NCBI GenBank assembly: GCA_018806915.1
Contig: JAGKQI010000043.1
Coordinates: 558,001 to 622,000 of the forward strand
Source of the DNA: Phytophthora colocasiae
Taxonomy: Eukaryota > Oomycota > Peronosporomycetes > Peronosporales > Peronosporaceae
DNA length: 64,000 nt
Direction of reading: 5' to 3'
In this document: positions 20,399 to 32,100 of the stretch, one piece after another
How the letters are laid out: the number at the start of each line of letters is the position of its first letter
Position numbering within the stretch: the stretch's first letter is position 1
Position numbers and translations under genes: made by a program
Notes under the pieces: model-generated
Told to the model about the DNA's origin: nothing
The model's database searches: none
Seen by the model: only the letters and a program-made list of their open reading frames with translations

Positions 20399-20466
20399 AC
20401 TTCGAGAGAGTAAGTTGTCCTGCTGCGAAGTGCCAGGTAGGTAGTCTTCTCACTTGGTCGCAAAAA

Positions 20467-20475
20467 GAAGAATGA
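20467..20475 (-). promoter_or_regulatory. initiator element of type-B TGase copy 1
   Basis: TCATTCTTC on the minus strand is followed by GTGAGAAGACTACC, the type-B form of the two-box TGase promoter, about 75 bp before the ATG at 20398. The same sequence precedes copies 2 and 3. Confidence 0.6.
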
Positions 20476-21495
20476 GTTCTTGTGAGGCCGCCACCTGGTG
20501 CTTCCTGTGACAAAGGGAAAGATGAACACCATCACTGTCTCGCTCCTCAAATGCCACGCTGGATCTTGAACGGAGATCGCGTGTGGAGCTCTAGATGTGC
20601 TAGCTGAGTAAGCACGAGGCAACCAAATACTTCGAGGTGTGTATTATTGTTTATTGTGTAGACTACAGTGCAAAGCATCATCACTCTATAGAAACAAGAT
20701 AACGCCACAACCACAAATTATTGGATAAGCTTATCTCTATGAACTGTATTACTTTTATTTTGATAGGACGAACGTACTGTACGATTTTCGATTCTGCACA
20801 TCCGGTTCTGCAACCGAGGTGTGATCTTATGGTATGTATGTCTTCAAGAGAGCAACTCTCTTCTTTCATTTTTGTGTTGAGCGTATTCAAGTCTACGAGA
20901 TGCGCTTCGGCCATGGGTTCCGTCGTTGATAATCCATAATTTGCATCGCCGACGAGCAATGCCATCCGACTGGATGAGTAAGAATACTATGAGTATAAGC
21001 CGGATCCAGACCAATCGGTTTTCACAATACTTGTGAATGTTGGCTCCATGGGACATTAAACACTGCCAAATGCAATCTCTCACGTACTGTACAGCATCCG
21101 TAAAACTGATGGCTCAGAACTCCTGTTGACTCAAACTGGAAATTCGACGAGACAACGTTACTTCATGTACTACATGTACATTCATGTACATGTGCTACAA
21201 TGTAGTACTAGTGTTATGGTACGGATCCGAAGATTGCGTTAATATCCTTTGATTTGGTCCGAACAATGTTCATGTCATGTACATGTACTTCGAAGTACAT
21301 TCCTGCGTGCGGAAACTGTGTAGGCAAGACAACGCAGACATGTACTTTCCTGGAGAAGTTCTCCATACAGATTCCTTGCTATTTTTCCTTGTAAACTTGA
21401 ATCACTCAAAACACATAAATCTCGCCATGATGAGTCATGTTTCTTTTTTAGGAATGCAGGCAATTCAAAGAGATGTTTATATCAATTCTAATTGG

Positions 21496-22871
21496 CTAGT
21501 CAAACGCGACTTTTAGCGTGTTGAACCAATCACAATCAGAAAAATCTGTGGGTGAATACTCAGACTCCGTCGCTTTCTCAAGCAACATTGTGACATTGGC
21601 GTAGCTTAGACCAAAGCTAGTCGCAGTGTCCGGTGCAGGTTTGGCCTTCAACAACCACAAGAAGTCGGGGTGGTAGTCGTTCGAATCGTAGAGCCACTCG
21701 CCTCCAATGATCTCGTCGTCGTCGTTCAGTTCCAGAAGATAGGTATAGTTACCATTCTCAGTGGTGTTTGGATTAACGATTACACCATTGAGTGTCTCCG
21801 TCGTCCACGAGAGATACGAGTTCACGTACACGATGCTGGAAGCGTTAACGTTCCAAGGGTAGGCATCAAGGCCATAGAACTTCTTCGCAGCTTCCGCAGT
21901 AGTCATGTTCGTCTGCTCACGCACCTCAAAGCCAATGACCGGTTGGTTCCACACCACAAGATCAGCGTTTTTGTCGACGATGAACGTGGTGTTAAGCAGG
22001 CCGAGCATATTGGTAGCAGCAATGTGGAGAAATCCAGGGTTGAGATCGCGATACGAGTCGTCCGTGTGCCGTCCGTAGTCATCAATTGAATCCTCGTAGC
22101 CATTGTACCGCGAACCAGTGAAGACATAAGAGACATTGACCCTGTAGTAGATATCTGTAACAAGAGCTTTAATGTCCATGGGCTGGAAAGTAACGCCGTT
22201 GAACGTAACGGGACACTTGGGCTCCTTCTCAAGAATAGCGGCCGGTGCCCAGGCGTCGCCCATCCCCCACCACGATGGTATGCAGTAGCCAGAGCTCTTG
22301 CCAGTACGCTTGGCACAAGACTTGTACACATACGGGTCAGCGCACTCCTTGTCTTCCGTGCACACCGTAGCATTCTGCACAGAGTCAATGCCACTCTGAG
22401 CTGAAACGCCATCCATAAACGCCTTCACGTCCAGGCCAAAGGCTGCTGCGTACTTCTCAGCAGGGCTGGGTTGACCTTGGTCCCAGACGTAGTTGATACT
22501 ATCCAAGAAGGCCAGCCAATTCCTCCCGACCATGGCGGCGAGCTGTGAACAGCCGAAGCGGGCAAGTTCTTCAGCTTTCGCTCCATGGGAACGCCGAAGT
22601 ACGCCTCCAGATCCGCGATATCATCGCCATTGGTCCCCTCCAACTTGCGCTTGGGTGTCGGTGTGGTAGGGTCCTCCGGGACGGTGACAGTGCACGTACC
22701 GTCGTCTTTAATCTCGGTGCCGCGACCTGGGAAGTTTTCGTCGCCAATATCGTACGACGTGCACGTGGTGTACGGGTCGAGACTCAACGAAGAAGCGGAG
22801 ATCTGCTGAATCTGCAGAGTCGCGAACGCAATGACGGCTGCTACGAGGTAGCCGCTTGTTGTTGAGACCAT
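21496..22871 (-). pseudogene. type-B TGase homologue, frameshifted (copy 2)
   Basis: The sequence is nearly identical to copy 1. One C is missing near 22,526 (CCAATTCCTCCC instead of CCAATTCCCTCCC), which shifts the frame after the PWSGG segment. The N-terminal frame (22425-22871) and the C-terminal frame (21496-22533) overlap. A further extra base near 21,537 changes the last residues. The catalytic motif is again GMGD-W. Either a real young pseudogene or an indel error in the assembly of a repeat. Confidence 0.82.
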
Positions 22872-23985
22872 ACTTCGAGAGAGTAAGTTGTCCTGCTGCG
22901 AAGTGCCAGGTAGGTAGTCTTCTCACTTGGTCGCAAAGAAGAATGAGTTCTTGTGAGGCCGCCACCTGGTGCTTCCTGTGACAAAGGGAAAGATGAACAC
23001 CATCACTGTCTCGCTCCTCAAATGCCACGCTGGATCTTGAACGGAGATCGCGTGTGGAGCTCTAGATGTGCTAGCTGAGTAAGCACGAGGCAACCAAATA
23101 CTTCGAGGTGTGTATTATTGTTTATTGTGTAGACTACAGTGCAAAGCATCATCACTCTATAGAAACAAGATAACGCCACAACCACAAATTATTGGATAAG
23201 CTTATCTCTATGAACTGTATTACTTTTTATTTTGATAGGACGAACGTACTGTACGATTTTCGATTCTGCACATCCGGTTCTGCAACCGAGGTGTGATCTT
23301 ATGGTATGTATGTCTTCAAGAGAGCAACTCTCTTCTTTCATTTTTGTGTTGAGCGTATTCAAGTCTACGAGATGCGCTTCGGCCATGGGTTCCGTCGTTG
23401 ATAATCCATAATTTGCATCGCCGACGAGCAATGCCATCCGACTGGATGAGTAAGAATACTATGAGTATAAGCCGGATCCAGACCAATCGGTTTTCACAAT
23501 ACTTGTGAATGTTGGCTCCATGGGACATTAAACACTGCCAAATGCAATCTCTCACGTACTGTACAGCATCCGTAAAACTGATGGCTCAGAACTCCTGTTG
23601 ACTCAAACTGGAAATTCGACGAGACAACGTTACTTCATGTACTACATGTACATTCATGTACATGTGCTACAATGTAGTACTAGTGTTATGGTACGGATCC
23701 GAAGATTGCGTTAATATCCTTTGATTTGGTCCGAACAATGTTCATGTCATGTACATGTACTTCGAAGTACATTCCTGCGTGCGGAAACTGTGTAGGCAAG
23801 ACAACGCAGACATGTACTTTCCTGGAGAAGTTCTCCATACAGATTCCTTGCTATTTTTTCCTTGTAAACTTGAATCACTCAAAACACATAAATCTCGCCA
23901 TGATGAGTCATGTTTCTTTTTTAGGAATGCAGGCAATTCAAAGAGATGTTTATATCAATTCTAATTGGCTAGTCAAACGCGACTT

Positions 23986-25343
23986 TTAGCGTGTTGAACC
24001 AATCACAATCGAAAAATCTGTGGGTGAATACTCAGACTCCGTCGCTTTCTCAAGCAACATTGTGACATTGGCGTAGCTTAGACCAAAGCTAGTCGCAGTG
24101 TCCGGTGCAGGTTTGGCCTTCAACAACCACAAGAAGTCGGGGTGGTAGTCGTTCGAATCGTAGAGCCACTCGCCTCCAATGATCTCGTCGTCGTCGTTCA
24201 GTTCCAGAAGATAGGTATAGTTACCATTCTCAGTGGTGTTTGGATTAACGATTACACCATTGAGTGTCTCCGTCGTCCACGAGAGATACGAGTTCACGTA
24301 CACGATGCTGGAAGCGTTAACGTTCCAAGGGTAGGCATCAAGGCCATAGAACTTCTTCGCAGCTTCCGCAGTAGTCATGTTCGTCTGCTCACGCACCTCA
24401 AAGCCAATGACCGGTTGGTTCCACACCACAAGATCAGCGTTTTTGTCGACGATGAACGTGGTGTTAAGCAGGCCGAGCATATTGGTAGCAGCAATGTGGA
24501 GAAATCCAGGGTTGAGATCGCGATACGAGTCGTCCGTGTGCCGTCCGTAGTCATCAATTGAATCCTCGTAGCCATTGTACCGCGAACCAGTGAAGACATA
24601 AGAGACATTGACCCTGTAGTAGATATCTGTAACAAGAGCTTTAATGTCCATGGGCTGGAAAGTAACGCCGTTGAACGTAACGGACACTTGGGCTCCTTCT
24701 CAAGAATAGCGGCCGGTGCCCAGGCGTCGCCCATCCCCCACCACGATGGTATGCAGTAGCCAGAGCTCTTGCCAGTACGCTTGGCACAAGACTTGTACAC
24801 ATACGGGTCAGCGCACTCCTTGTCTTCCGTGCACACCGTAGCATTCTGCACAGAGTCAATGCCACTCTGAGCTGAAACGCCATCCATAAACGCCTTCACG
24901 TCCAGGCCAAAGGCTGCTGCGTACTTCTCAGCAGGACTGGGTTGACCTTGGTCCCAGACGTAGTTGATACTATCCAAGAAGGCCAGCCAATTCCCTCCCG
25001 ACCATGGCGGCGAGCTGTGAACAGCCGAAGCGGGCAAGTTCTTCAGCTTTCGCTCCATGGGAACGCCGAAGTACGCCTCCAGATCCGCGATATCATCGCC
25101 ATTGGTCCCCTCCAACTTGCGCTTGGGTGTCGGTGTGGTAGGGTCCTCCGGGACGGTGACAGTGCACGTACCGTCGTCTTTAATCTCGGTGCCGCGACCT
25201 GGGAAGTTTTCGTCGCCAATATCGTACGACGTGCACGTGGTGTACGGGTCGAGACTCAACGAAGAAGCGGAGATCTGCTGAATCTGCAGAGTCGCGAACG
25301 CAATGACGGCTGCTACGAGGTAGCCGCTTGTTGTTGAGACCAT
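23986..25343 (-). pseudogene. type-B TGase homologue, frameshifted (copy 3)
   Basis: This is nearly identical to copies 1 and 2 but lacks one G near 24,682 (AACGGACAC instead of AACGGGACAC), which breaks the frame just after the GMGD-W segment. The N-terminal frame spans 24375-25343 and the C-terminal frame 23986-24687. The frameshift differs from those of copies 2 and 4. Confidence 0.82.
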
Positions 25344-26131
25344 ACTTCGAGAGAGTAAGTTGTCCTGCTGCGAAGTGCCAGGTAGGTAGTCTTCTCACTT
25401 GGTCGCAAAGAAGAATGAGTTCTTGTGAGGCCGCCACCTGGTGCTTCCTGTGACAAAGGGAAAGATGAACACCATCACTGTCTCGCTCCTCAAATGCCAC
25501 GCTGGATCTTGAACGGAGATCGCGTGTGGAGCTCTAGATGTGCTAGCTGAGTAAGCACGAGGCAACCAAATACTTCGAGGTGTGTATTATTGTTTATTGT
25601 GTAGACTACAGTGCAAAGCATCATCACTCTATAGAAACAAGATAACGCCACAACCACAAATTATTGGATAAGCTTATCTCTATGAACTGTATTACTTTTA
25701 TTTTGATAGGACGAACGTACTGTACGATTTTCGATTCTGCACATCCGGTTCTGCAACCGAGGTGTGATCTTATGGTATGTATGTCTTCAAGAGAGCAACT
25801 CTCTTCTTTCATTTTTGTGTTGAGCGTATTCAAGTCTACGAGATGCGCTTCGGCCATGGGTTCCGTCGTTGATAATCCATAATTTGCATCGCCGACGAGC
25901 AATGCCATCCGACTGGATGAGTAAGAATACTATGAGTATAAGCCGGATCCAGACCAATCGGTTTTCACAATACTTGTGAATGTTGGATCCATGGGACATT
26001 AAACACTGCCAAATGTAATCTCTCACGTACTGTACAGCATCCGTAAAACTGATGGCTCAGAACTCCTGTTGACTCAAACTGGAAATTCGACGAGACAACG
26101 TTACTTCATGTACTACATGTACATACATATA

Positions 26132-26688
26132 CAGGGATAGGAAAAATACAATATCATACGGATTGGAGGCCTTCATCCAAGCCAATAAATAATTGAGTTA
26201 TTGCCAATTTTTTCGACAATGTCAACCAAGTCAGTAGGTCACATGAATATGTGACACTATGTCGTCTTTTCTCATGAGTTTTTGAACGAGTTGGTTGCTG
26301 TCGATGCGCCTGGATTCAGGAGGGGTTACCTCGAGAACCCTCCCACCGCGTCCAACCTCTCCAACCAACACACACAAGTCATAGTCCGAATTCCTCGACA
26401 TCATACATACAACACACAAATCAACTGATATAATATATTTCAGTTAGGAAATGACAAGCAACTGTAATAACCCGTGTGCCCTGTGTGCAAACATGGCCAC
26501 ACCACCCGTTTGGCGATAGTTCTCGCTACCATCCATTGCCAAAACAACCACACATGTCAACGACATTTGGCTATAGCCAAGATTGACCTGTGTAAAAAAT
26601 TGCATGTTATTGGGGTTGAGGAGCAATAAATTATGGCAATATGATATTGCCAATATCGGCAATAGTTACGGAAAATTACCAAACCCTG
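26132..26688. mobile_element. 557-bp non-autonomous hAT-like element
   Basis: The insert begins CAGGGATAGG and ends CCAAACCCTG, and is flanked by a perfect 8-bp duplication TACATATA (26124-26131 and 26689-26696). The uninterrupted site, with one TACATATA, is preserved in the inverted copy near 35,660. It lies in the intergenic part of the fourth tandem unit and accounts for that unit's extra length. There is no coding capacity. Confidence 0.88.
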
Positions 26689-27021
26689 TACATATACATG
26701 TGCTACAATGTAGTACTAGATACGGATCCGAAGATTGCGTTAATATCCTGTGATTTGGTCCGAACAATGTTCATGTCATGTACATGTACTTCGAAGTACA
26801 TTCCTGCGTGCGGAAACTGTGTAGGCAAAGACAACGCAGACATGTACTTTCCTGGAGAAGTTCTCCATACCGATTCCTTGCTATTTTTTTCTTTGTAAAC
26901 TTGAATCACTCAAAACACATAAATCTCGCCATGATGAGTCATGCCGTGTTTTCTTTTTAGGAATGCAGGCAATTCAAAGAGATGTTTATATCAATTCTAA
27001 TTGGCTAGTCAAACGCGACTT

Positions 27022-28379
27022 TTAGCGTGTTGAACCAATCACAATCGAAAAATCTGTGGGTGAATACTCAGACTCCGTCGCTTTCTCAAGCAACATTGTG
27101 ACATTGGCGTAGCTTAGACCAAAACTAGTCGCAGTGTCCGGTGCAGGTTTGGCCTTCAACAACCACAGAAGTCGGGGTGGTAGTCGTTCGAATCGTAGAG
27201 CCACTCGCCTCCAATGATCTCGTCGTCGTCGTTCAGTTCCAGAAGATAGGTATAGTTACCATTCTCAGTGGTGTTTGGATTAACGATTACACCATTGAGT
27301 GTCTCCGTCGTCCACGAGAGATACGAGTTCACGTACACGATGCTGGAAGCGTTAACGTTCCAAGGGTAGGCATCAAGGCCATAGAACTTCTTCGCAGCTT
27401 CCGCAGTAGTCATGTTCGTCTGCTCACGCACCTCAAAGCCAATGACCGGTTGGTTCCACACCACAAGATCAGCGTTTTTGTCGACGATGAACGTGGTGTT
27501 AAGCAGGCCGAGCATATTGGTAGCAGCAATGTGGAGAAATCCAGGGTTGAGATCGCGATACGAGTCGTCCGTGTGCCGTCCGTAGTCATCAATTGAATCC
27601 TCGTAGCCATTGTACCGCGAACCAGTGAAGACATAAGAGACATTGACCCTGTAGTAGATATCTGTAACAAGAGCTTTAATGTCCATGGGCTGGAAAGTAA
27701 CGCCGTTGAACGTAACGGGACACTTGGGCTCCTTCTCAAGAATAGCGGCCGGTGCCCAGGCGTCGCCCATCCCCCACCACGATGGTATGCAGTAGCCAGA
27801 GCTCTTGCCAGTACGCTTGGCACAAGACTTGTACACATACGGGTCAGCGCACTCCTTGTCTTCCGTGCACACCGTAGCATTCTGCACAGAGTCAATGCCA
27901 CTCTGAGCTGAAACGCCATCCATAAACGCCTTCACGTCCAGGCCAAAGGCTGCTGCGTACTTCTCAGCAGGACTGGGTTGACCTTGGTCCCAGACGTAGT
28001 TGATACTATCCAAGAAGGCCAGCCAATTCCCTCCCGACCATGGCGGCGAGCTGTGAACAGCCGGAGCGGGCAAGTTCTTCAGCTTTCGCTCCATGGGAAC
28101 GCCGAAGTACGCCTCCAGATCCGCGATATCATCGCCATTGGTCCCCTCCAACTTGCGCTTGGGTGTCGGTGTGGTAGGGTCCTCCGGGACGGTGACAGTG
28201 CACGTACCGTCGTCTTTAATCTCGGTGCCGCGACCTGGGAAGTTTTCGTCGCCAATATCGTACGACGTGCACGTGGTGTACGGGTCGAGTGTCAACGAAG
28301 AAGCGGAGATCTGCTGAATCTGCAGAGTCACGAACGCAATGACGGCTGCTACGAGGTAGCCGCTTGTTGTTGAGACCAT
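27022..28379 (-). pseudogene. type-B TGase homologue, frameshifted (copy 4)
   Basis: This is the first unit of the array in transcription order. The ATG at 28379 gives the signal peptide MVSTTSGYLVAAVIAFVTLQ. The frame is open to about 27,160, where one A is missing (CCACAGAAG instead of CCACAAGAAG), shifting the last 40 or so residues. The catalytic motif is GMGDAW. Its 5' flank differs from the other copies and carries a fuller core promoter at 28421-28435, so it may be the founder of the array. Confidence 0.82.
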
Positions 28380-28420
28380 AATTCGAGAGGATATCGGTAG
28401 CTTGTGATCTCGCTTGGACG

Positions 28421-28435
28421 CAAAATGGAGAGTGA
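28421..28435 (-). promoter_or_regulatory. INR+FPR core promoter of type-B copy 4
   Basis: TCACTCTCCATTTTG on the minus strand fits the oomycete initiator plus CAWTTT flank. GCGAGATCACAAGC follows, a variant of the family's second box. It is about 45-55 bp upstream of the ATG at 28379. The promoters of copies 1-3 have a weaker flank. Confidence 0.65.
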
Positions 28436-28901
28436 GCAGTTTGTCGGCATCCACTTAGTGCGACAAAGGGGCAAGTGGAGCACCATCCTTGACTTGGTTG
28501 GCTGGCGTTGTTTACACCAAGTTGAGTGATGTTTTGCCGTTCGTTATCTCTTGTTCAATGAAACAGCGATGAAACGACAATGCTAATGTGGTCTGCGGTT
28601 CATGGATGATAATGGCTGTAGCATCGTAGGGGTCAAGTGCCTCATAACCTCGTTGAATGCTTACCTGGTAGTTTTTGTTGAGTCTGTCATGCCTGTTTGG
28701 CTGCGCATCTGTGCATACATGCAACTTGCACATGTGCAGAAATCCGAAGATCGCGTTATTATCATGCGATGTGAACTTCTTGTGTACCACCAGGGTCCCT
28801 GGCAGGGAGGGGGGTAGGGTCAAAAACGCAGCATCGCTAGGCAGATCGTACGACACGACAGCCTACTTTTTGGTTGTTGTCACTACTGTACTGATGCACT
28901 T
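28436..28901. other. intergenic flank between type-B copy 4 and Copia
   Basis: This is the 5' flank of copy 4, unlike the spacer of the other units. Open frames are short and overlap on both strands without motifs. Confidence 0.5.
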
Positions 28902-29129
28902 TGTCGGAGTACTACTCCTATTACTATTGATATGCTCGCTGTTGATAAGATCTCTAGGTTGCATGCTATAAATATACATTGGGTCGGTGCGACTTGTGCC
29001 TCTTGAGCTAGAGAGCGGCATCACTTCCAGTTCCGCCACCTCCTGCCCAAGCAGCACAAGTCTAGACCCGGAGGCTTTGCTACCTCCCTCTCGTGTTCTT
29101 CCTACCTCTGCAATGACCATCAATCGACA
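28902..29129 (+). repeat. Copia 5' LTR
   Basis: TGTCGGAGTACT to ATCGACA, 228 bp, identical by eye to 34125-34352. It contains TATAAATATA (about 28,967) as a likely TATA box. A possible gag ATG lies at 29113 inside the LTR end. Confidence 0.93.
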
Positions 29130-32100
29130 GGTTATGAGCCCAAATAGGGTTACGCCTCGCCTCCGCAGGACGTCTGACCAGTCTGAGGTCAGTAATGACT
29201 CGGACCGGGAAGATGACGAGCATGGAAGTTCATTGGGAGATGATGATGAGGGTAGCAGTTCTCAATTGAGCGGTACGGCTAAGAAAGCAACGTCCTTGGC
29301 CTCGTCATCAAGTGGTGAGAGCTCTAGTGCTGACTCAAGAGACTCGGAGAGTGAGCACTCAAGCTCTGAGGACGCTGACTCAAGTTCAGACAGTGGGCGT
29401 GAAAAGAAGCGTAAACGTTCTCGAGGCAAGAAAAGGAGCAGCCGTAAACATTCCCGGAAATCAACACAAGATTACTCAAATTTAGAGGTGCCCAAACTCA
29501 CAGGAGCTGACGATTACGAGTTGTGGCGCACAATGATTGAACTCAAGCTCAAAGTGCAAAAATTGTGGAAAATTGTCATCGAACATAAGGTGAAAAAGGA
29601 ATCATGGAGATCTAGCAGAAGCGGCGCTTCGAAACGCGCTGGTTAAAGGCACAGGAAACAATTGCAGGATCACTTGGTCCGAGACTTGCTGGGCGTTATC
29701 GTCGGTTGCTTGTGAATTGCAATCCTGTTTCTCTTTTTCAAGAGATAGAGAAAGAATACAATGCAGGCAGTGCGGCCAAGAACGATATTTCGATCAAGAG
29801 TGCAATGTTTACTCGCAAATTGGCTCGAAGTGAACGAGTTGACACATACATCGATGCAGTAATGAAACTACAGGAGGATTTAGTTACGCTCAGTTTCCAC
29901 TGGAGGATGCTGAACTGGCTCGTTTACTGTTGACTAATGCCCTTGAAGTATTTCCTGATCTCAGCAATGAGCTTGTAGCTGCTCGAATGAAAAGAACCGT
30001 GTTAGAAGTTGGCCGTGTTCGTGGACGTCTTTTGGCAAGAGAAAAAGAAGAAAATATGCGTGGTACTCAAGTTTCACATAATCCGGCGACTTCTCAAAAT
30101 AATAATTCAGCTCAAGGGGGAGGACGAATCCTACAGGTTGTAGACGACCGATCTCCAACTCGTCAACATGCTGGAAGAGGCGGTATTACCAGAGGGAAAC
30201 GCTTCTCTGGTCATCAAAGCCATCGCCGTTCTGTCCGTAGTGGTATGGATCGCCGTCCGTGCTCTATCTGCAATCAGCTTGGTCACTGGTACCGAGAATG
30301 CCCAAGAAACAACAAACGAGGAAGCTATAATGGACGCCAACGTGATGGTTACAACGGCCGGTCCAAGTCTGGTGGCCGTGGAGGACATCGTGGTAATGAT
30401 ACGACTGGTCCAATGGAGCTAATGGTGTCCTTGGATAGTTCACCGCAGATGAATACGTGCAGTCAAATAGAATGGTGTCTGGACAGTGGAGCTCAGGTGA
30501 ATATCTGTGGAGATCTGTCTTGTTTTGTGGAGATAACTACGGTTAGCAATGGTCGTGTAATGCGCTGTGCCAATGGAAGCACGGCAAACGTCAATCAGAA
30601 AGGCTCAGTGGAGTTATTCGTAGTTAATCAACGTACTGGTCGAAGGGAACACAGGATTCTTTCAGATGTATACTACGTTCCTGGTGCAATCGCCAATTTG
30701 ATCTCGCTCGATTATATGCAGTCGCTTGGATATTTCCTGTCGATGGCAAAAGACCAGTCTGCCTGCTTCTTGGATAAGTCTCGAATCTCACTACAATTCA
30801 AAAAGGTTGATGGTATTTATCGAATCGAGTCGGTCAAACCACAAGAACAGCAAACGGAAGCCGTCTGCAATGCGATTCTGCGATCCAACAGTTCGCAGTC
30901 GTTATCGCTCTGGCAAGCGGTTTGCTCACGCCAGTTCAGAAACAATAAGGAATATGGCGAAGAATCAAATTGTCAATGGACTGCAGACCAACAGCAAGAC
31001 ATTTGGGGACTGTGACTGTCTTCAGTGTATCAAGGGCAAGAAGGTTCGAATGACTTATCGAGAAAGAAGAAACTGTGCGAAGAAGCCGTTGCAAAAGCTT
31101 CAAGTAGATGTGTGCACAGTCAATGAGTTGACACTGGATGGGTGTAATTGCTTCCTACTCGTTGTGGATGAGTACTCACGGTACAAGTGGATATTCATAC
31201 TGAAGCAGAAGAGCGAAGCTAAAGAGCACATCATTGCTCTTGTTAACCGTCTTCACGTTAAGTACAGAGAGAATAACTGGTGGGTTGAAGAAATTCATTC
31301 GGATCAAGGTGGCGAATTTGATAACTCCGTACTCCAGGAATTTAGCAGCTCGGAAGGAATCTCATTGACCACGACGAATGGGTATACGCCACAAGAAAAT
31401 AGAATTGTCGAGCGCGCTAATGGCATTGTTCTCCCGAAAGTACGGTCGCTTTTGCACATGACAAACCTACCAGAAAGTTTGTGGGGTGAAGCAGCACTGC
31501 ACGTGGTACATACGATAAATGTGACGGCTTCGCGAGTCATTCAGGGTATTACACCGCATGAAAAGCTATCTGGTGAGCGTCCAGATGTATCGTGGCTAAG
31601 AACGTGGGGTTCTCTTTGTTATTTTCACATAGCTAGTGGATCGAGGACGAGAAAGAAGAAGTTATCTTCTCGAATGGGAGTTGCGATTCTCGTTGGTTAT
31701 TCTCCTGCAACGAATGGATATAAAGTGATAGATTTGACCTCAGGGGGAGTTTCAACTCATCGTGATGGAAATATGGTGTGTGGTGAAGATTATACTGTTG
31801 GCCGAGAGTATATTGAGAAGCTACTGGCGAATGTGTATGGTCATGGTGACCATCAGCTTCCAATAAGAGCGTCGATCGTTCCTATGCAGATGCAAACTGA
31901 AGACGTGGTGAAGTTAGATTCAGTGAAAGTGAGTGTGTTCGTGCCGCAAAGTACGCGGGTGAGCTCATCAAGTGCCCCTGCAGAAGCAACAACCGTGGCA
32001 AACTCAACTGAAAACAACAGCCAAAATTCCCCTATAAGACAAGTCGTGATGCAGCATTCACCTCGGAACACAACTGTTGGTGAACATGATACAGTTTCTC

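Larger units (their letters stand above)
18030..28480 (-). repeat. tandem array of four 2.47-kb units each carrying a type-B TGase
   Basis: Gene starts fall at 20398, 22871, 25343 and 28379: spacings of 2473, 2472 and 3036 bp, the last being 2471 bp after removing a 557-bp insertion and its 8-bp duplication. Both coding and intergenic parts (compare 18,140-19,040 with 20,630-21,510 and 23,100-23,985) are almost identical. The array therefore arose recently or is kept homogeneous by conversion. Unit boundaries are approximate. The small open frames of 60-94 codons that recur in the intergenic part are broken in the diverged copy near 35,900 and are not called as genes. Confidence 0.9.

Noticed and set aside
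18207..26026. Small frames of 60-94 codons repeated in each spacer of the tandem array
   Set aside because: They recur only because the whole unit is duplicated. In the diverged inverted copy (35,900-36,010) the frames are broken, so there is no sign of coding constraint.
28512..28856. 114-codon minus-strand frame upstream of B copy 4
   Set aside because: No motif, and overlapping plus-strand frames of similar length exist; probably chance.
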